From positions 1 to 46,585 of the IMG/VR virus record IMGVR_UViG_3300024505_000379: 46,585 bases of DNA; one strand, given 5' to 3'. The notes beneath the pieces were generated by a model. It had not been told where the DNA came from. It ran no database searches and saw nothing but the letters and a program-made list of their open reading frames with translations. This stretch comes from a virus. The translations under genes were made by a program, and so were the position numbers. Positions 37,453 to 46,029 of this stretch are shown piece by piece; position 1 is the stretch's first letter, and each line of letters opens with the position of its first letter.

Positions 37453-37776
37453 TCAGCTTTGTGCTGCTGCAACGATTTTGATGAAGTGCCACAAGCCGTA
37501 GAGCACTCCCGCCCCGATCATGGCCCAGGCCACCTGGATGGCCTTGATCGTGACCTTGATCGTTGTCTGCTGTTTGACCTGCTCCATCTCGAGTGCCGAC
37601 AGGCGCTCGCTCTGCTTCTCGATCTTCTCGAGGGTGCGGAGCATGGTGTTGTGCATCGCCTGATGCCGCTCTTCGAGGATCGCGATCTTGCTGATGGCGT
37701 CCGCCATCTTCGACATGCTTGACTTCATGTCTGCCAGATCGCTTTGAATGACACTGAGAGTAGTAGAGTCCGACAT
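37453..37776 (-). CDS. coiled-coil membrane-anchored protein
   Basis: The 107-residue protein (ATG 37776) has a long coiled coil (residues 5-70: IQSDLADMKSSMSKMADAIS, KIAILEERHQ, LEKIEKQSERLSALE). One membrane segment follows near residues 83-104 (AWAMIGAGVLYGLWHFIKIV). This resembles XhlA-type holin-associated proteins, which work with holins and lysins. A longer version starting at 37833, inside site 22, is possible, but a TAGAAT -10-like box near 37815 would then lie inside the gene. It lies at the left end of the structural and lysis region. Confidence 0.65.
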   Translation of the reverse strand: MSDSTTLSVIQSDLADMKSSMSKMADAISKIAILEERHQAMHNTMLRTLEKIEKQSERLSALEMEQVKQQTTIKVTIKAIQVAWAMIGAGVLYGLWHFIKIVAAAQS

Positions 37777-37828
37777 TTGAATTGCTTTCAAGGGCGATTT
37801 TGGATGCCGGATTCTACCAAACTTTTCA

Positions 37829-37840
37829 GTCATTCGTGAC
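37829..37840. promoter_or_regulatory. GTCA-N4-TGAC site 22
   Basis: GTCATTCGTGAC is a perfect core upstream of the coiled-coil membrane gene. An in-frame ATG lies within it on the minus strand, and a TAGAAT -10-like sequence follows about ten bases later. Confidence 0.6.
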
Positions 37841-37884
37841 GTATCGGCGTCACCGGGCTTTTGCCTCAAAACCTTATATAAGGT

Positions 37885-38127
37885 TTACTCGGCAGAATCC
37901 AGGCCAGGCTTTACGTCTTCAGCCTTCGCTTCTTTTGCGAAAGGTTTCTCGACCAAGCCTTGTGCGGCAGCCTGCTGGGCTTGCACTTGCTGGATTATCT
38001 GCATTTCCACCTTGTTCATGGTGGCGCGAGTCATCTTCGAGGGCAGCTCGTTCATGCCGGACATGATCGCCTGGATGTCGTCGCCGTTCAGATCGGTGAG
38101 TTGGAACATTTGCGGTTGCTGTTGCAT
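37885..38127 (-). CDS. hypothetical protein, 80 residues
   Basis: ATG 38127 has GGAGAA upstream and is the first gene after site 23. The product begins MQQQPQMFQLTDLNGDDIQA and is helical, with the Gln-rich stretch MQIIQQVQAQQAAAQ near residue 42. The charged C-terminus is LVEKPFAKEAKAEDVKPGLD. No membrane segment is present. It lies between tail-fibre genes and the coiled-coil membrane protein and may be a tail or chaperone accessory. No family is recognised. Confidence 0.65.
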   Translation of the reverse strand: MQQQPQMFQLTDLNGDDIQAIMSGMNELPSKMTRATMNKVEMQIIQQVQAQQAAAQGLVEKPFAKEAKAEDVKPGLDSAE

Positions 38128-38150
38128 AGGGGTTTCTCCGTTGAAATCAC

Positions 38151-38175
38151 GTCAGTCGTGACTTTGCCATTGTAG
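38151..38175 (-). promoter_or_regulatory. promoter with site 23
   Basis: GTCAGTCGTGACTTT has a perfect core. On the minus strand TACAAT followed by GGCAA precedes it, the same layout as site 2 (TATACT-GCAAG). The palindrome covers the likely transcript start for the 80-residue gene. Confidence 0.65.
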
Positions 38176-38177
38176 CG

Positions 38178-38540
38178 TCAGTTTGCAGGGGTTTCGGGCG
38201 CCTTCGCGGGAGCCCAAGGCAATGCGGCCTCGACGACGGGGCCGGCCTTGGCGTCAATCTGCTTCTGAATCTGCTCGTTGACGTGCTTCTCGTAGTCTCC
38301 GACAACGACCGCCTGAATCCATCCGAGAACGACTGCTTCCGTCAGCTCTTCAAATGGCGTGAAGTTCTCGGTCGTCTCCAGACCCTTTGTCGAGAACGGC
38401 GTTGCGCCACTGAATTCGCCGACGTTGCCGTTGTCATCTGTACCGATCTTCTTCCAGTACGTCTGAACAACGGCGTCCTTGAACTCGCCTTCGTCGCGCT
38501 TCTTGAGTGCTGTGACTTCCCATGTGTAAGTGATGCTCAT
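38178..38540 (-). CDS. tail-associated hypothetical protein, 120 residues
   Basis: ATG 38540 overlaps the tail-fibre stop by ATGA. The product starts MSITYTWEVTALKKRDEGEF and continues VVQTYWKKIGTDDNGNVGEF. It has FTPFEELTEAVVLGWIQAVV and VNEQIQKQID in its second half. I recall similar small proteins encoded beside tail fibres in T4-like cyanophages and other myoviruses, where they have no proven role. Coupled translation suggests it acts with the fibre, possibly in assembly. The C-terminus is Pro/Ala-rich. Confidence 0.75.
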   Translation of the reverse strand: MSITYTWEVTALKKRDEGEFKDAVVQTYWKKIGTDDNGNVGEFSGATPFSTKGLETTENFTPFEELTEAVVLGWIQAVVVGDYEKHVNEQIQKQIDAKAGPVVEAALPWAPAKAPETPAN

Positions 38541-41500
38541 TTCAAATCTCCAACCAGTTTCTCGATGATGGACTCGAGGCGAGCAATGCGGTCCTCGTGG
38601 GACTTGAGTTGCTTCGCCTGAGACAGAATCGTCTTGTCCTGCTCTTTGACGGCCTCGATCAAAACCGAAGTCAGCTTAGAGTAGTCCACAGACTTGAGGG
38701 TTACGCTGGTGTCGCCATCGGCGACATTGCGCGTTGATGTCAGAACCAGCTCGGGCAAGACCTTCTCGACTTCCTGGGCGATGACGCCGTAGGAATGCTC
38801 GCCGCTTTCGATCCAGTCGAACGTGACGCCACGCAGGCGCTTGACGATCGAAAGCGCCTTCTTGATCGTCTTGACGTTCGTCTTGAGGCTGCTGTCCGAG
38901 TTGGCGGTGATGTTGCCGCTGGCTGTGACGTTGCCGTTGTAGTCGCACCAGAAGCGCTCGTAGCCGTCGCCGCGACGCAGGATCAGCAGGTTTCCGCCGC
39001 CAGCGTTCTGAATGTACAGATGACTGGAGTGCCACTGAATCTTGTTGTACTCGCCTGTCCAACTACCGTGGTCCGAGTACAGCATGTACCCAGGCTGGAT
39101 GTAGTGGTTGTTCGAGTGGACGGCGTTCAGACGGCTTGTACTATTCGGGTCGCAGTAGTAGCTGCTGTCATTGGAATCGTAGAAGATGGTGCCGTAGATT
39201 TGGCCACCATCGCCGAAATACTTGCTGTTCTGCCAGGCGTTTTCGACGAAGATTCGGCGCCACGCATTCCATGTTCCGGCATCACCGTTTCGAGAGCGAA
39301 ACGCCAGATTCTCGCTGTTTCCGTAGCTGGCGTTGATCTGCATGTCATATCCGCCGCCAGTGCCGGTGCGGATAATTGGACCCGTGAACGGAGCGTTGTT
39401 GGAGTAGGTGAACCCTGCCGAGTTTGTCGGCATGTCGTTGGCATTCAAGGTGAAGCCAGCGTAGTACATCAGGTCACTGTTGCCGGCCCGTGGCGCGCTG
39501 GAGGTGTGCCAGTACACAGCGCCATCGCTGTAGCGCTGCAAGTCTCCATCAACCGAGACGCTTTTGCCAAAGTAGAAGCGCGGACGGTCGGTTTGGAAAT
39601 GGCACCAGCTGGTGTTCATCGGCGCCAGGTCCAGGTAGCCCGATGGTGTTTGAAGCCTGTGCGCTGCGTTTGTGTTGGGGTTCCAGAAGTACCCCGTATC
39701 TCCGCTGTCGTAGAAAATTGGCGAACGAACAGAGCCAATACTGGTCATGTTGAACGAGTGATCGAGTCTCCATCCGTTTGTGCCGTTATGGAATCCGATG
39801 TCGTTGTTGGCCTCGTTACCAAAGTAGCCAAAAGCCCATGCGCCCGTGAAGTTGCTGGTGCTTCGCGTCCAACGAATGCCGCCCCACGTGCTCTGACTCG
39901 GCATCAAGAATGCGATGCCTTCGCCATAACTTTCTGACTTGGGATTGATCCACAAGTTGCCGTTGAGGTAGGCGGCGCGAGTTCCGTTTCCAGCTGGGTC
40001 TACGTAATACGTAGTGTCGTCGCTGTCGTAAAAAATTGGAGCGCGGTGCGAGTAGTTCGACCATGCTGTCCCACCATCGTCCCAGCGCAGCGCCCAGCTA
40101 GACATCACATCGGTGCTTCCGCGACCGAGACGCCAATCATTCGTGCCGTAGTTTCCGATCAACCCCCAGTACGTGCCGGCGTTGTTGAATGCAACGTAGG
40201 CATTACTGTTGGCATAGCCGCCCATGATTACGCGACTATTGAACCGCGTTTCACCACTTACAATTCCACCGCTTAACGGCAGGGCGTAGCTGCTGTAATT
40301 GCCTGCGTGGAGCAGTTTGTACCCAGTGCCTCCGTTGTACCGATAGTTCAGCCCATCTCCACCATCCCATAGGCGGTGAACTTCCGTACCCGCGTAGTTC
40401 GCCCACACCAGATCACCAAGATCGTTAGCGGCCGTTGCGCGGATTGTCAGATCGCCGCCTCCGTAGCCAACTTGAAGCCCGCCATTCAGCGTCCCGCCGC
40501 CAGTGGATAGTGGTGTAAAGCCCAGCGCACTCGTCACATCACCGGACGACAGAGTGACCACGCCGGCTCGGCCGTTGAAGCTCGAGACGCCGGCTGCCGA
40601 CAGGTTCAAGCCAATGGTCACATCGACTTCTTCGCCAGCTGCATCGTCTGCGATGTTTAGCGTGACGTTGGAGCCCGCGATGAAGTTGATTCGGCGACGA
40701 GTGCCGACCAGGGTGCCGTTATTCTCGACGCCGATTCGGGCGTTGCCATCTTGCGTGATGTAGCCACTCGGGTTGGTCGAGTTGTAGGGCGTGAAGCCCA
40801 GAGCATTCGTTACTTGGCCGCTGGTGATCGAAGACACGGTCGCGGCGTTGCCGGTGATGTTGATACCCCACGTACCCGAGGCGCCACCGCCTGTCAGTGT
40901 CGGTGAGTAGCTGTTGTAGTTGGAGCTGTCGAGAGCGGTGCCATTGAAGTTGCGATAGATTTTTCGCCACGCTGTCCATGCTCCGCCGTTGGACATGCGC
41001 TGATAGAAGAAGTTGTCGCTTGTTGCGTGCGGCCAGTACGTCTGCTGAATGCGCGACTCGCCGCCAATTTCCGACACGAGCACTTCACAGATGCCGTATG
41101 CATAGTCGGCAGGAGGCGGGTTGGTATCACCCGACCATGTGCTGTGTTGAATCTTGTAGACGCCATGACTGGTCATGGTGTTCCAGTCGCCGGCCGTGAA
41201 AGTCGCACGAGCAGACTGGTGGTAGCGGCTGTTGTCGAGTCCGCCAAGTTGAGCGGCGCTGCCGCTGATGCCGATAGCCCAGGTGCCGGACGCTCCACCA
41301 CCTGTCAGCGTAGGGCTGTAGCTGTTGTAGTTGCCGCTGTGCAGAACGATGTTGCCGGTGTTGTAGATGTCGTTGGTTGTTCCAACGCGCAGTTCGCCGT
41401 TTTGTGCCCCGATGCCGAGGTAGGTCGTCGATGCGGTGTTGGAGAACCGCATGTTCGCGTTCGCGTTCGAGCCGGTGCGAATGACTTCCAGTGGTGTGGC

Positions 41501-42124
41501 GTTTGTGCCGCTCAGCGACAAGACGCCGGAGACGGTTCCGCCTGCGAGCGGCAGGTAGCTTGTGGCGTTGCTGAGGGGTGTGTAGCCGAGCGCCGTCGTA
41601 ACGTCCGATGAAGCGAGTGCGGCGCCAGTCGTCACGCGCCCCTTGGCATCGACTGTCACCTTCGTGTAGGTGCCCGCTGTCACACCGCTGTTGGCGAGCG
41701 TCAGAGCGGTGTTTGCGCCCGTTGTACCGCTGCCAGTCACGTCGCCCGTGAAGGTGAGCGCACCCGAGATCGAGGCGCTGCTCACGGAGGTCACGCGACC
41801 TTTGGCATCGACGGTGATGACGGGAACGGCGGTCGAAGAGCCGTAGGAGCCGGCGGTGACGCCGGAGTTTGCGAGAGTGGCGACGCCTGTGACGTTGCCC
41901 GAGCCATCGAACGCGCCGCTGGTCCAGGTCACATCGCCGGTCATGGCGATGGTGCGACCCGTCTGCAGCCTGGCAGCGTTGATCGTGATGACGGTGCCGA
42001 GCGCGTTCTTGGTGTAGATCAGCGCGTCCGCGAGGTTGACGGCAAGTTCACCAACCTGAAGGTCCGTTGCCAGGGGAACCCGTGCGGCGATGGACGAACG
42101 CTTCGGGATGATGGTGTTTGCCAT
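38537..42124 (-). CDS. tail fibre with pyocin-knob-like region and endosialidase-type chaperone
   Basis: The 1195-residue protein is probably the receptor-binding fibre. The N-terminus (MANTIIPKRSSIAARVPLA) resembles that of the neighbouring structural protein and may attach to it. The shaft contains many Gly/Ser/Thr repeats (YNSYSPTLTGGGASGTW occurs twice). It has a knob-like stretch (HGVYKIQHSTW, QQTYWPHATSDNFFYQRMS, AWTAWRKI) and several FYDSxDTxYYxDP repeats. The C-terminal 110 residues are an intramolecular chaperone of the endosialidase/S74 type (SDSSLKTNVKTIKKALSIV, TFDWIESGEHSYGVIAQEV) that trimerises and then cleaves itself off. Confidence 0.93.
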   Translation of the reverse strand: MANTIIPKRSSIAARVPLATDLQVGELAVNLADALIYTKNALGTVITINAARLQTGRTIAMTGDVTWTSGAFDGSGNVTGVATLANSGVTAGSYGSSTAVPVITVDAKGRVTSVSSASISGALTFTGDVTGSGTTGANTALTLANSGVTAGTYTKVTVDAKGRVTTGAALASSDVTTALGYTPLSNATSYLPLAGGTVSGVLSLSGTNATPLEVIRTGSNANANMRFSNTASTTYLGIGAQNGELRVGTTNDIYNTGNIVLHSGNYNSYSPTLTGGGASGTWAIGISGSAAQLGGLDNSRYHQSARATFTAGDWNTMTSHGVYKIQHSTWSGDTNPPPADYAYGICEVLVSEIGGESRIQQTYWPHATSDNFFYQRMSNGGAWTAWRKIYRNFNGTALDSSNYNSYSPTLTGGGASGTWGINITGNAATVSSITSGQVTNALGFTPYNSTNPSGYITQDGNARIGVENNGTLVGTRRRINFIAGSNVTLNIADDAAGEEVDVTIGLNLSAAGVSSFNGRAGVVTLSSGDVTSALGFTPLSTGGGTLNGGLQVGYGGGDLTIRATAANDLGDLVWANYAGTEVHRLWDGGDGLNYRYNGGTGYKLLHAGNYSSYALPLSGGIVSGETRFNSRVIMGGYANSNAYVAFNNAGTYWGLIGNYGTNDWRLGRGSTDVMSSWALRWDDGGTAWSNYSHRAPIFYDSDDTTYYVDPAGNGTRAAYLNGNLWINPKSESYGEGIAFLMPSQSTWGGIRWTRSTSNFTGAWAFGYFGNEANNDIGFHNGTNGWRLDHSFNMTSIGSVRSPIFYDSGDTGYFWNPNTNAAHRLQTPSGYLDLAPMNTSWCHFQTDRPRFYFGKSVSVDGDLQRYSDGAVYWHTSSAPRAGNSDLMYYAGFTLNANDMPTNSAGFTYSNNAPFTGPIIRTGTGGGYDMQINASYGNSENLAFRSRNGDAGTWNAWRRIFVENAWQNSKYFGDGGQIYGTIFYDSNDSSYYCDPNSTSRLNAVHSNNHYIQPGYMLYSDHGSWTGEYNKIQWHSSHLYIQNAGGGNLLILRRGDGYERFWCDYNGNVTASGNITANSDSSLKTNVKTIKKALSIVKRLRGVTFDWIESGEHSYGVIAQEVEKVLPELVLTSTRNVADGDTSVTLKSVDYSKLTSVLIEAVKEQDKTILSQAKQLKSHEDRIARLESIIEKLVGDLK

Positions 42125-42143
42125 AGGTATGTACCTCGCGAAA

Positions 42144-42161
42144 AGCCCCTATCTAGGGGCT
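42144..42161 (-). terminator. intrinsic terminator between the two fibre genes
   Basis: AGCCCCTA and TAGGGGCT form an 8-bp stem with a 2-base centre, followed on the minus strand by TTTTCG. It lies 20 bases before the tail-fibre start, so it may attenuate rather than fully stop transcription. Confidence 0.75.
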
Positions 42162-42163
42162 GT

Positions 42164-42178
42164 CTCAGTTGTGACTTA
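42164..42178. promoter_or_regulatory. site 24, containing a stop codon
   Basis: CTCAGTTGTGACTTA is identical over 15 bases to site 4. On the minus strand its TAA is the stop of the structural gene at 42176, and the terminator hairpin follows immediately. Confidence 0.65.
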
Positions 42179-43930
42179 GTATGTGCCGCAGTCGATGGTC
42201 ACTCCATCGAAGGTGGACAGGTTCGTGATCGAGCCGCCCGTGATGGCCACTGCAGAGTTGTTCTGAGTGGCCATCGTGCCCAGAGCCAGCGTCGAGCGCA
42301 TCGTCGCAGCGTCGCCATCGTCGAGCAGCGAGCGAGCGAACGAAGTGATCGTTGCCAGTGCGGCCGTGTTGCTGCCGGTGAAGTACGGCAGACGATCGGC
42401 CACAGGGGTCAAGCCGCCGATGGAGAAGAGCGAGGCGCTCAGGTTTATCGTCGGATCGCCGGCAACGCCGTCACCGTTGGTGATCGACACGCCTGCCGTA
42501 CCTGCGGCGATCGAGCGAGCCGCCACGGCGCCAGCGCTCGTGCGAACGAAGATGCCGTTGACCGACAGGTTGTGCAGCGCGAGGGCCTGGCCAGCCAGAC
42601 TCACGGCGTCAGCGGCGACAGAGATGCCGGTGCCGGCGCCGATGTCGAGCTGGTTGCCGGTCTTGGTCATACCGGCGCCAGCGATCACTTGGCCTGCGCC
42701 GTTGAACTGCTGGAAGGTGACGGCCGTGGTGCCCAGGGTGCCGCCGGTTTCGACGGTACACACGAAGCCCATGTCGGCGTTGGTAGTGCCCTCTTCCACG
42801 AAGAGGTAGGCGCCAGGCAGCTCGTCCCAGGCGTTCGCATCGGCTGCGCGAACCCAGGTGCCGACCTGCACCACGTAAATGCCGTTCTCGGCGGCGATGT
42901 TCTGATCCTTGACCAGCACACGGTTGCCGACAGACAGCGCCACGCCGTCAACGGTCATCGTGCCGAGCATCGAGGCGATGTGAGCGGTTGTTGCGGCGCG
43001 AACGGACTGCTTGGGGTCCAGACCCTGCACCGTCATGTCCACGTAGTTCTTCGTGGCGGCGTCTTGCGGGCTGACCGGATCAGCGAGGTTCGTCAGGCGC
43101 TGCGAGTTGAATGCGACAGCGGTCGTCGGCGCACCCATCTGGTCCAGACGGTTCGTGCGGACTTGGGTGTCGAAGTCGCTGATCTTCGAGGCCAGAATCG
43201 TCGGAATGTCGGCTGCGAGCAGCGGGCCACCCGAGACGACGCGACCCTTGGAGTCGGTCGTGACCTTGGTGTAGGTGCCGGCAGTGCCGATCGAGGCCAG
43301 GGTCAGCGTGTTGGTGACGTTGGTTGCGCCGTCGAACGTGACACTCCAGGTGGCGTCGCCCGTGACCGCGATCGTGCGGCCAGTTTGCAGGGCCGATGCA
43401 GTTGAGGCGTTACCGACCAGAGCGGCGGTGATGCTGTTGGCGGCAAAGTTGCCTGACGCATCGCGTGCGACGACCTTGTTGGCCGTTGCAGCTGCGGTTG
43501 CATCGACTGCCCAGGTAACAGCGGCGCCACCATTGAACGCCGTACCGATCAGGTACGAGCCGGCCGACAGTGTATTCGGCGTGTTGGCCGTAATCGTGAT
43601 GTTGCCGGAACCGTCGAACGAGATGCCGTTGATGGTGCGTGCCGTCTGCAGCTTGGTGGCCGTGCCGGCATTGCCACTCACGGAGCCTTGAATCAGGCTT
43701 GTGAAGGTCTTGCTGCCGTTGATCGTCTGGTCGCCAACTAGGCCCATGAAGGCGCCCGCGCCTGCGATTGGGACCACGGCAGTTGCGGTGCCTTCAGCCC
43801 CACCCGTGCCGAAGCCGTAGTAGAGCGTGTTGTCCTGTTCGTTGAACGCCAGTTCCGCGTTCAGCAGTGTGGCCGGTGCGCCGGCTGCACCACCCGCTGC
43901 GCGGCGCTTAATACGTACTGTGTTTGCCAT
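42176..43930 (-). CDS. tail fibre/spike structural protein
   Basis: The 584-residue protein is rich in Gly, Ala, Thr and Ser with beta-repeat character. It shares the N-terminal style MANTVRIKRRAAGGAAGAP with the following fibre. Typical fibre segments include VGDQTINGSKTFTSLIQGSV, GNAGTATKLQTARTI and RAATTAHIASMLGTMTVDGV. The line VLVKDQNIAAENGIYVVQVG belongs to a widespread tail-fibre module. It is likely the proximal fibre or baseplate-linked part. ATG 43930 is well placed after the endonuclease gene. Confidence 0.88.
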   Translation of the reverse strand: MANTVRIKRRAAGGAAGAPATLLNAELAFNEQDNTLYYGFGTGGAEGTATAVVPIAGAGAFMGLVGDQTINGSKTFTSLIQGSVSGNAGTATKLQTARTINGISFDGSGNITITANTPNTLSAGSYLIGTAFNGGAAVTWAVDATAAATANKVVARDASGNFAANSITAALVGNASTASALQTGRTIAVTGDATWSVTFDGATNVTNTLTLASIGTAGTYTKVTTDSKGRVVSGGPLLAADIPTILASKISDFDTQVRTNRLDQMGAPTTAVAFNSQRLTNLADPVSPQDAATKNYVDMTVQGLDPKQSVRAATTAHIASMLGTMTVDGVALSVGNRVLVKDQNIAAENGIYVVQVGTWVRAADANAWDELPGAYLFVEEGTTNADMGFVCTVETGGTLGTTAVTFQQFNGAGQVIAGAGMTKTGNQLDIGAGTGISVAADAVSLAGQALALHNLSVNGIFVRTSAGAVAARSIAAGTAGVSITNGDGVAGDPTINLSASLFSIGGLTPVADRLPYFTGSNTAALATITSFARSLLDDGDAATMRSTLALGTMATQNNSAVAITGGSITNLSTFDGVTIDCGTY

Positions 43931-43944
43931 TTCTTACTCCTGAC

Positions 43945-44376
43945 TCAAGTCCAAGATTTTCCGCGCAAGATGGAACTAACCATCGACTGCGAAACGCCGA
44001 ACATCGCAGCGAGCGACGCTTGGCTAATGCCTTTTTCTCCTCGAATTTGCTTGAGTTCTTGGACTTTTTCTTCCGAGAGTTTCACGCAGCTCCTGTTTCT
44101 GGACTGAACCACAGCGGTAGCCCAGCGGCAATTTCCAGGTTGGTAGTTGCCACTTCCGTCAATTCGATCAATGGACTCGCCAGCTTTTGGCAGGCCCATG
44201 TCTTCCACAAATGTTTCAAAGCTGTCCCAAGTGGCACACACACTCACGGACGCATAGTTCGCCTCGCCCTTATCAACCCTTGGAGAGCGGGTGCGGCGAC
44301 GCATATCTACCCAGGCCTCATAGGCTTTGGCCATTTCGGGGCCGTGGGTCTCTAGTAGGCGGCTCTTCTTGTTCAT
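43945..44376 (-). CDS. HNH-type endonuclease-like protein with C-terminal HTH
   Basis: The 143-residue protein starts at ATG 44376, overlapping the previous stop by one base. The core SIDRIDGSGNYQPGNCRWAT is the hallmark of small phage homing-type endonucleases of the HNH/AP2-linked group. The C-terminus is an HTH (ISQASLAAMFGVSQSMVSSI) that would help target DNA. Such genes insert between structural genes and spread by cutting related genomes. It separates the collagen-like gene from the fibre gene. Whether it is active is unknown. Confidence 0.8.
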   Translation of the reverse strand: MNKKSRLLETHGPEMAKAYEAWVDMRRRTRSPRVDKGEANYASVSVCATWDSFETFVEDMGLPKAGESIDRIDGSGNYQPGNCRWATAVVQSRNRSCVKLSEEKVQELKQIRGEKGISQASLAAMFGVSQSMVSSILRGKSWT

Positions 44377-44642
44377 CAAAAATTTCCGCCGTCCGTCAGG
44401 CTCGGTGCTCGAATGTTGATGATCTTGTTGCCACCGACTGCCAGGACATCGCCTGGCTGCAAATCAGTGAACAGCACCTCGATACCGCCAACGGTATTCG
44501 GGCCAGGATCACCACGGTCGCCCTTATCTCCCTTTGGACCAGGAGGCCCCATCACGCCTTCGGAGACGATCTCCGCAGGCTGCTCCTCAACGACTACGAC
44601 AGTCGTCTCTTCCGGCGTCTGGATGATTTCTACATCAGCCAT
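44376..44642 (-). CDS. collagen-like repeat tail protein, 88 residues
   Basis: The product has an acidic N-terminus (VEIIQTPEETTVVVVEEQPA) and then a short collagen-like run (GPPGPKGDKGDRGDPGP, residues 32-48), expected to trimerise. A beta-rich end follows, finishing LTDGGNF, a common C-terminus of short phage fibre proteins. It is coupled by TAATG to the upstream gene. It is likely a small fibre or connector. Although the endonuclease gene follows directly, the usual ending suggests that it is not truncated. Confidence 0.82.
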   Translation of the reverse strand: MADVEIIQTPEETTVVVVEEQPAEIVSEGVMGPPGPKGDKGDRGDPGPNTVGGIEVLFTDLQPGDVLAVGGNKIINIRAPSLTDGGNF

Positions 44643-44983
44643 TACCGAGTGACCTCTGGCGAGACGCTGACCTTGCCTTCAATCAGGCGAGTCACGCGGC
44701 CGCTCGTGTCTGTGAGCTCCAGGTCGTAGACGCCGGCCTTCATTGCCGAGGTCTCTTCCGGAGTCAGTTGAATTTGAATGATGCCGCCCGTAGCCAGCGT
44801 GATGCGGTTGTTGGCGGTGGACAGCTCGAGGATGACTTCTGCGCTGGTGACAGTCGGGCGAACCTGCATCCGAGCGGTATAGCCCGTCAGGGAAACGGGG
44901 CGCTTGTTCTTGTCGCGCCAGGTCAGGCGCTTTGTGAACGTGGTGCCCTGTTCGATTGTCAGATTCAGCTTGGCAGCAGGCAT
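44642..44983 (-). CDS. small virion protein, BppU-like
   Basis: The 113-residue protein begins MPAAKLNLTIEQGTTFTKRL and continues with VSLTGYTARMQVRPTV and LATGGIIQIQLTPEETSAM. This resembles small beta-sandwich proteins found upstream of tail-fibre genes in many phages, similar to the N-terminal domain of baseplate upper protein BppU. It probably attaches fibres to the baseplate. It is the first gene after a near-consensus promoter, and GAGGAC lies before ATG 44983. Confidence 0.75.
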   Translation of the reverse strand: MPAAKLNLTIEQGTTFTKRLTWRDKNKRPVSLTGYTARMQVRPTVTSAEVILELSTANNRITLATGGIIQIQLTPEETSAMKAGVYDLELTDTSGRVTRLIEGKVSVSPEVTR

Positions 44984-45004
44984 GTTGTCCTCGGAGTTCG
45001 GCCG

Positions 45005-45049
45005 ATTCTATGGGTGAAACGGCCTTGATGTCAAGTCAGCCGTGACTTA
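45005..45049 (-). promoter_or_regulatory. near-consensus promoter with site 26
   Basis: On the minus strand TTGACA (45034-45029) and TAGAAT (45010-45005) are 18 bases apart. TAAGTCACGGCTGACTT overlaps the upstream edge of the -35 box. Its TAA is the stop of the spanin gene. It drives the tail-protein operon. Confidence 0.78.
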
Positions 45050-45535
45050 TTGTACTGCCTTTTGGACACTGCCGATGTAGTCGTGAAGTCCATTCACTTG
45101 CTCTCGGAGCTGGTCAGCTTCTTTTGCCACGCCTCGATATTCATCCGCGCACGCTCCAAGTAACTCTCTTGCGGTGCGGGCTTCGCCAGCGTAGGCGGCA
45201 GCGGTGGAATCTTCGGGGGCTGGACGGGCATTGAGTCGGGCGATTTGGTCGCGCAACCCACCATTGACAGCGTCCACGCGAGCAACCCGATCAGATAGAA
45301 CTTTCCGTTTACTTTCTTCATTTCGAACGATCCTTGCGATTTGATCCTGCATGTTCTGCTCGACCTTGCGAGCCAGCTGTTCGGCCTGCAGGGTTGATTC
45401 GGCCACCTGCTGCTTGTACTGGGCGAAGTCACGCTCGACGCCAGCCTTGCCGACGTAGAGCCAGCCACTTAGCGCCAGCAAGGCGCCGACAACTACCAGC
45501 GCAACCCAGTCCTTGATCGACAACACGGGCATCAT
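45047..45535 (-). CDS. Rz: Rz-like inner-membrane spanin
   Basis: The 162-residue protein has one N-terminal membrane segment (WVALVVVGALLALSGWLYVG, residues 9-28) and a long periplasmic coiled coil (AQYKQQVAESTLQAEQLARK and onwards), the plan of i-spanins. It follows the lysozyme gene, and a second lipoprotein frame (Rz1) is nested within it. With Rz1 it should fuse inner and outer membranes as the last lysis step. ATG 45535 overlaps the lysozyme stop. Confidence 0.88.
   Translation of the reverse strand: MMPVLSIKDWVALVVVGALLALSGWLYVGKAGVERDFAQYKQQVAESTLQAEQLARKVEQNMQDQIARIVRNEESKRKVLSDRVARVDAVNGGLRDQIARLNARPAPEDSTAAAYAGEARTARELLGACADEYRGVAKEADQLREQVNGLHDYIGSVQKAVQ
45094..45321 (-). CDS. 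Rz1: Rz1-like outer-membrane spanin lipoprotein, nested in Rz
   Basis: This gene lies entirely within Rz in another frame. The 75-residue product begins MKKVNGKFYLIGLLAWTLSM and has lipobox MVGC, giving a lipidated Cys at residue 22. A Pro-rich stretch (PVQPPKIPPLPPTLAKPAP) follows, typical of Rz1, then a helical tail. The embedded arrangement is known from lambda. It indicates a Gram-negative host. Confidence 0.87.
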   Translation of the reverse strand: MKKVNGKFYLIGLLAWTLSMVGCATKSPDSMPVQPPKIPPLPPTLAKPAPQESYLERARMNIEAWQKKLTSSESK

Positions 45536-46029
45536 TCGGCTTCTCCTGTGCAGATTCGGTACTCAGCCTGGCGCCGGTTGGTCAAGCCCTTGACCGTCAC
45601 ACCTTTGACCTTGTCCCACTTCAGGAGCTCCTTGCAGGCGCCTTCGTAGTCGAGTGCGTTCAGCTTCTTGGCCAGAGTCGATTTGCAGAACGCCGTTTCG
45701 CCCACGTTGTAGGTGAAGCTGACGTACGCCTGGAACTCGTAGGGATGCATCGGGACGGGCGCACAACGCTTGACGGCCTGTTCGAACTTCGTCGCATCGC
45801 GCAGAAGGTCAACCAAGGCTCGAGTGGGCGTGGTCTTCTCGCCCATCTTCACCGCGCTGCCGTCGGGCTTGCGAGTCGTACCGTAACCGTAGGTCGGCAC
45901 ATCACCCGGTACGGGAATGATGGCGTCGTCGGTGTAGCCCTCGTGAAGCGCGATGCCCACAAGCGTCGAAGCCGCAAGCACGAGGCTGGCGGCTGCAACA
46001 CGGGTTCGGTTTGGATTTCGATCAATCAT
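45532..46029 (-). CDS. lysozyme, GH24 type with SAR-like N-terminus
   Basis: The 165-residue endolysin resembles R21-type lysozymes. A weakly hydrophobic N-terminal segment rich in Ala, Ser, Leu and Val (VAAASLVLAASTLVGIAL, residues 11-28) suits a signal-anchor-release domain. HEGYTDDAIIPVPGDVPTYG follows, with catalytic Glu30, Asp43 and a downstream Thr in YGYGTT. SFTYNVGETAFCKSTLAKKL and WDKVKGVTVKGLTNRRQAE are typical C-terminal motifs. It should cut peptidoglycan after release from the membrane. Overlap with the holin gene supports a lysis operon. Confidence 0.9.
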   Translation of the reverse strand: MIDRNPNRTRVAAASLVLAASTLVGIALHEGYTDDAIIPVPGDVPTYGYGTTRKPDGSAVKMGEKTTPTRALVDLLRDATKFEQAVKRCAPVPMHPYEFQAYVSFTYNVGETAFCKSTLAKKLNALDYEGACKELLKWDKVKGVTVKGLTNRRQAEYRICTGEAE

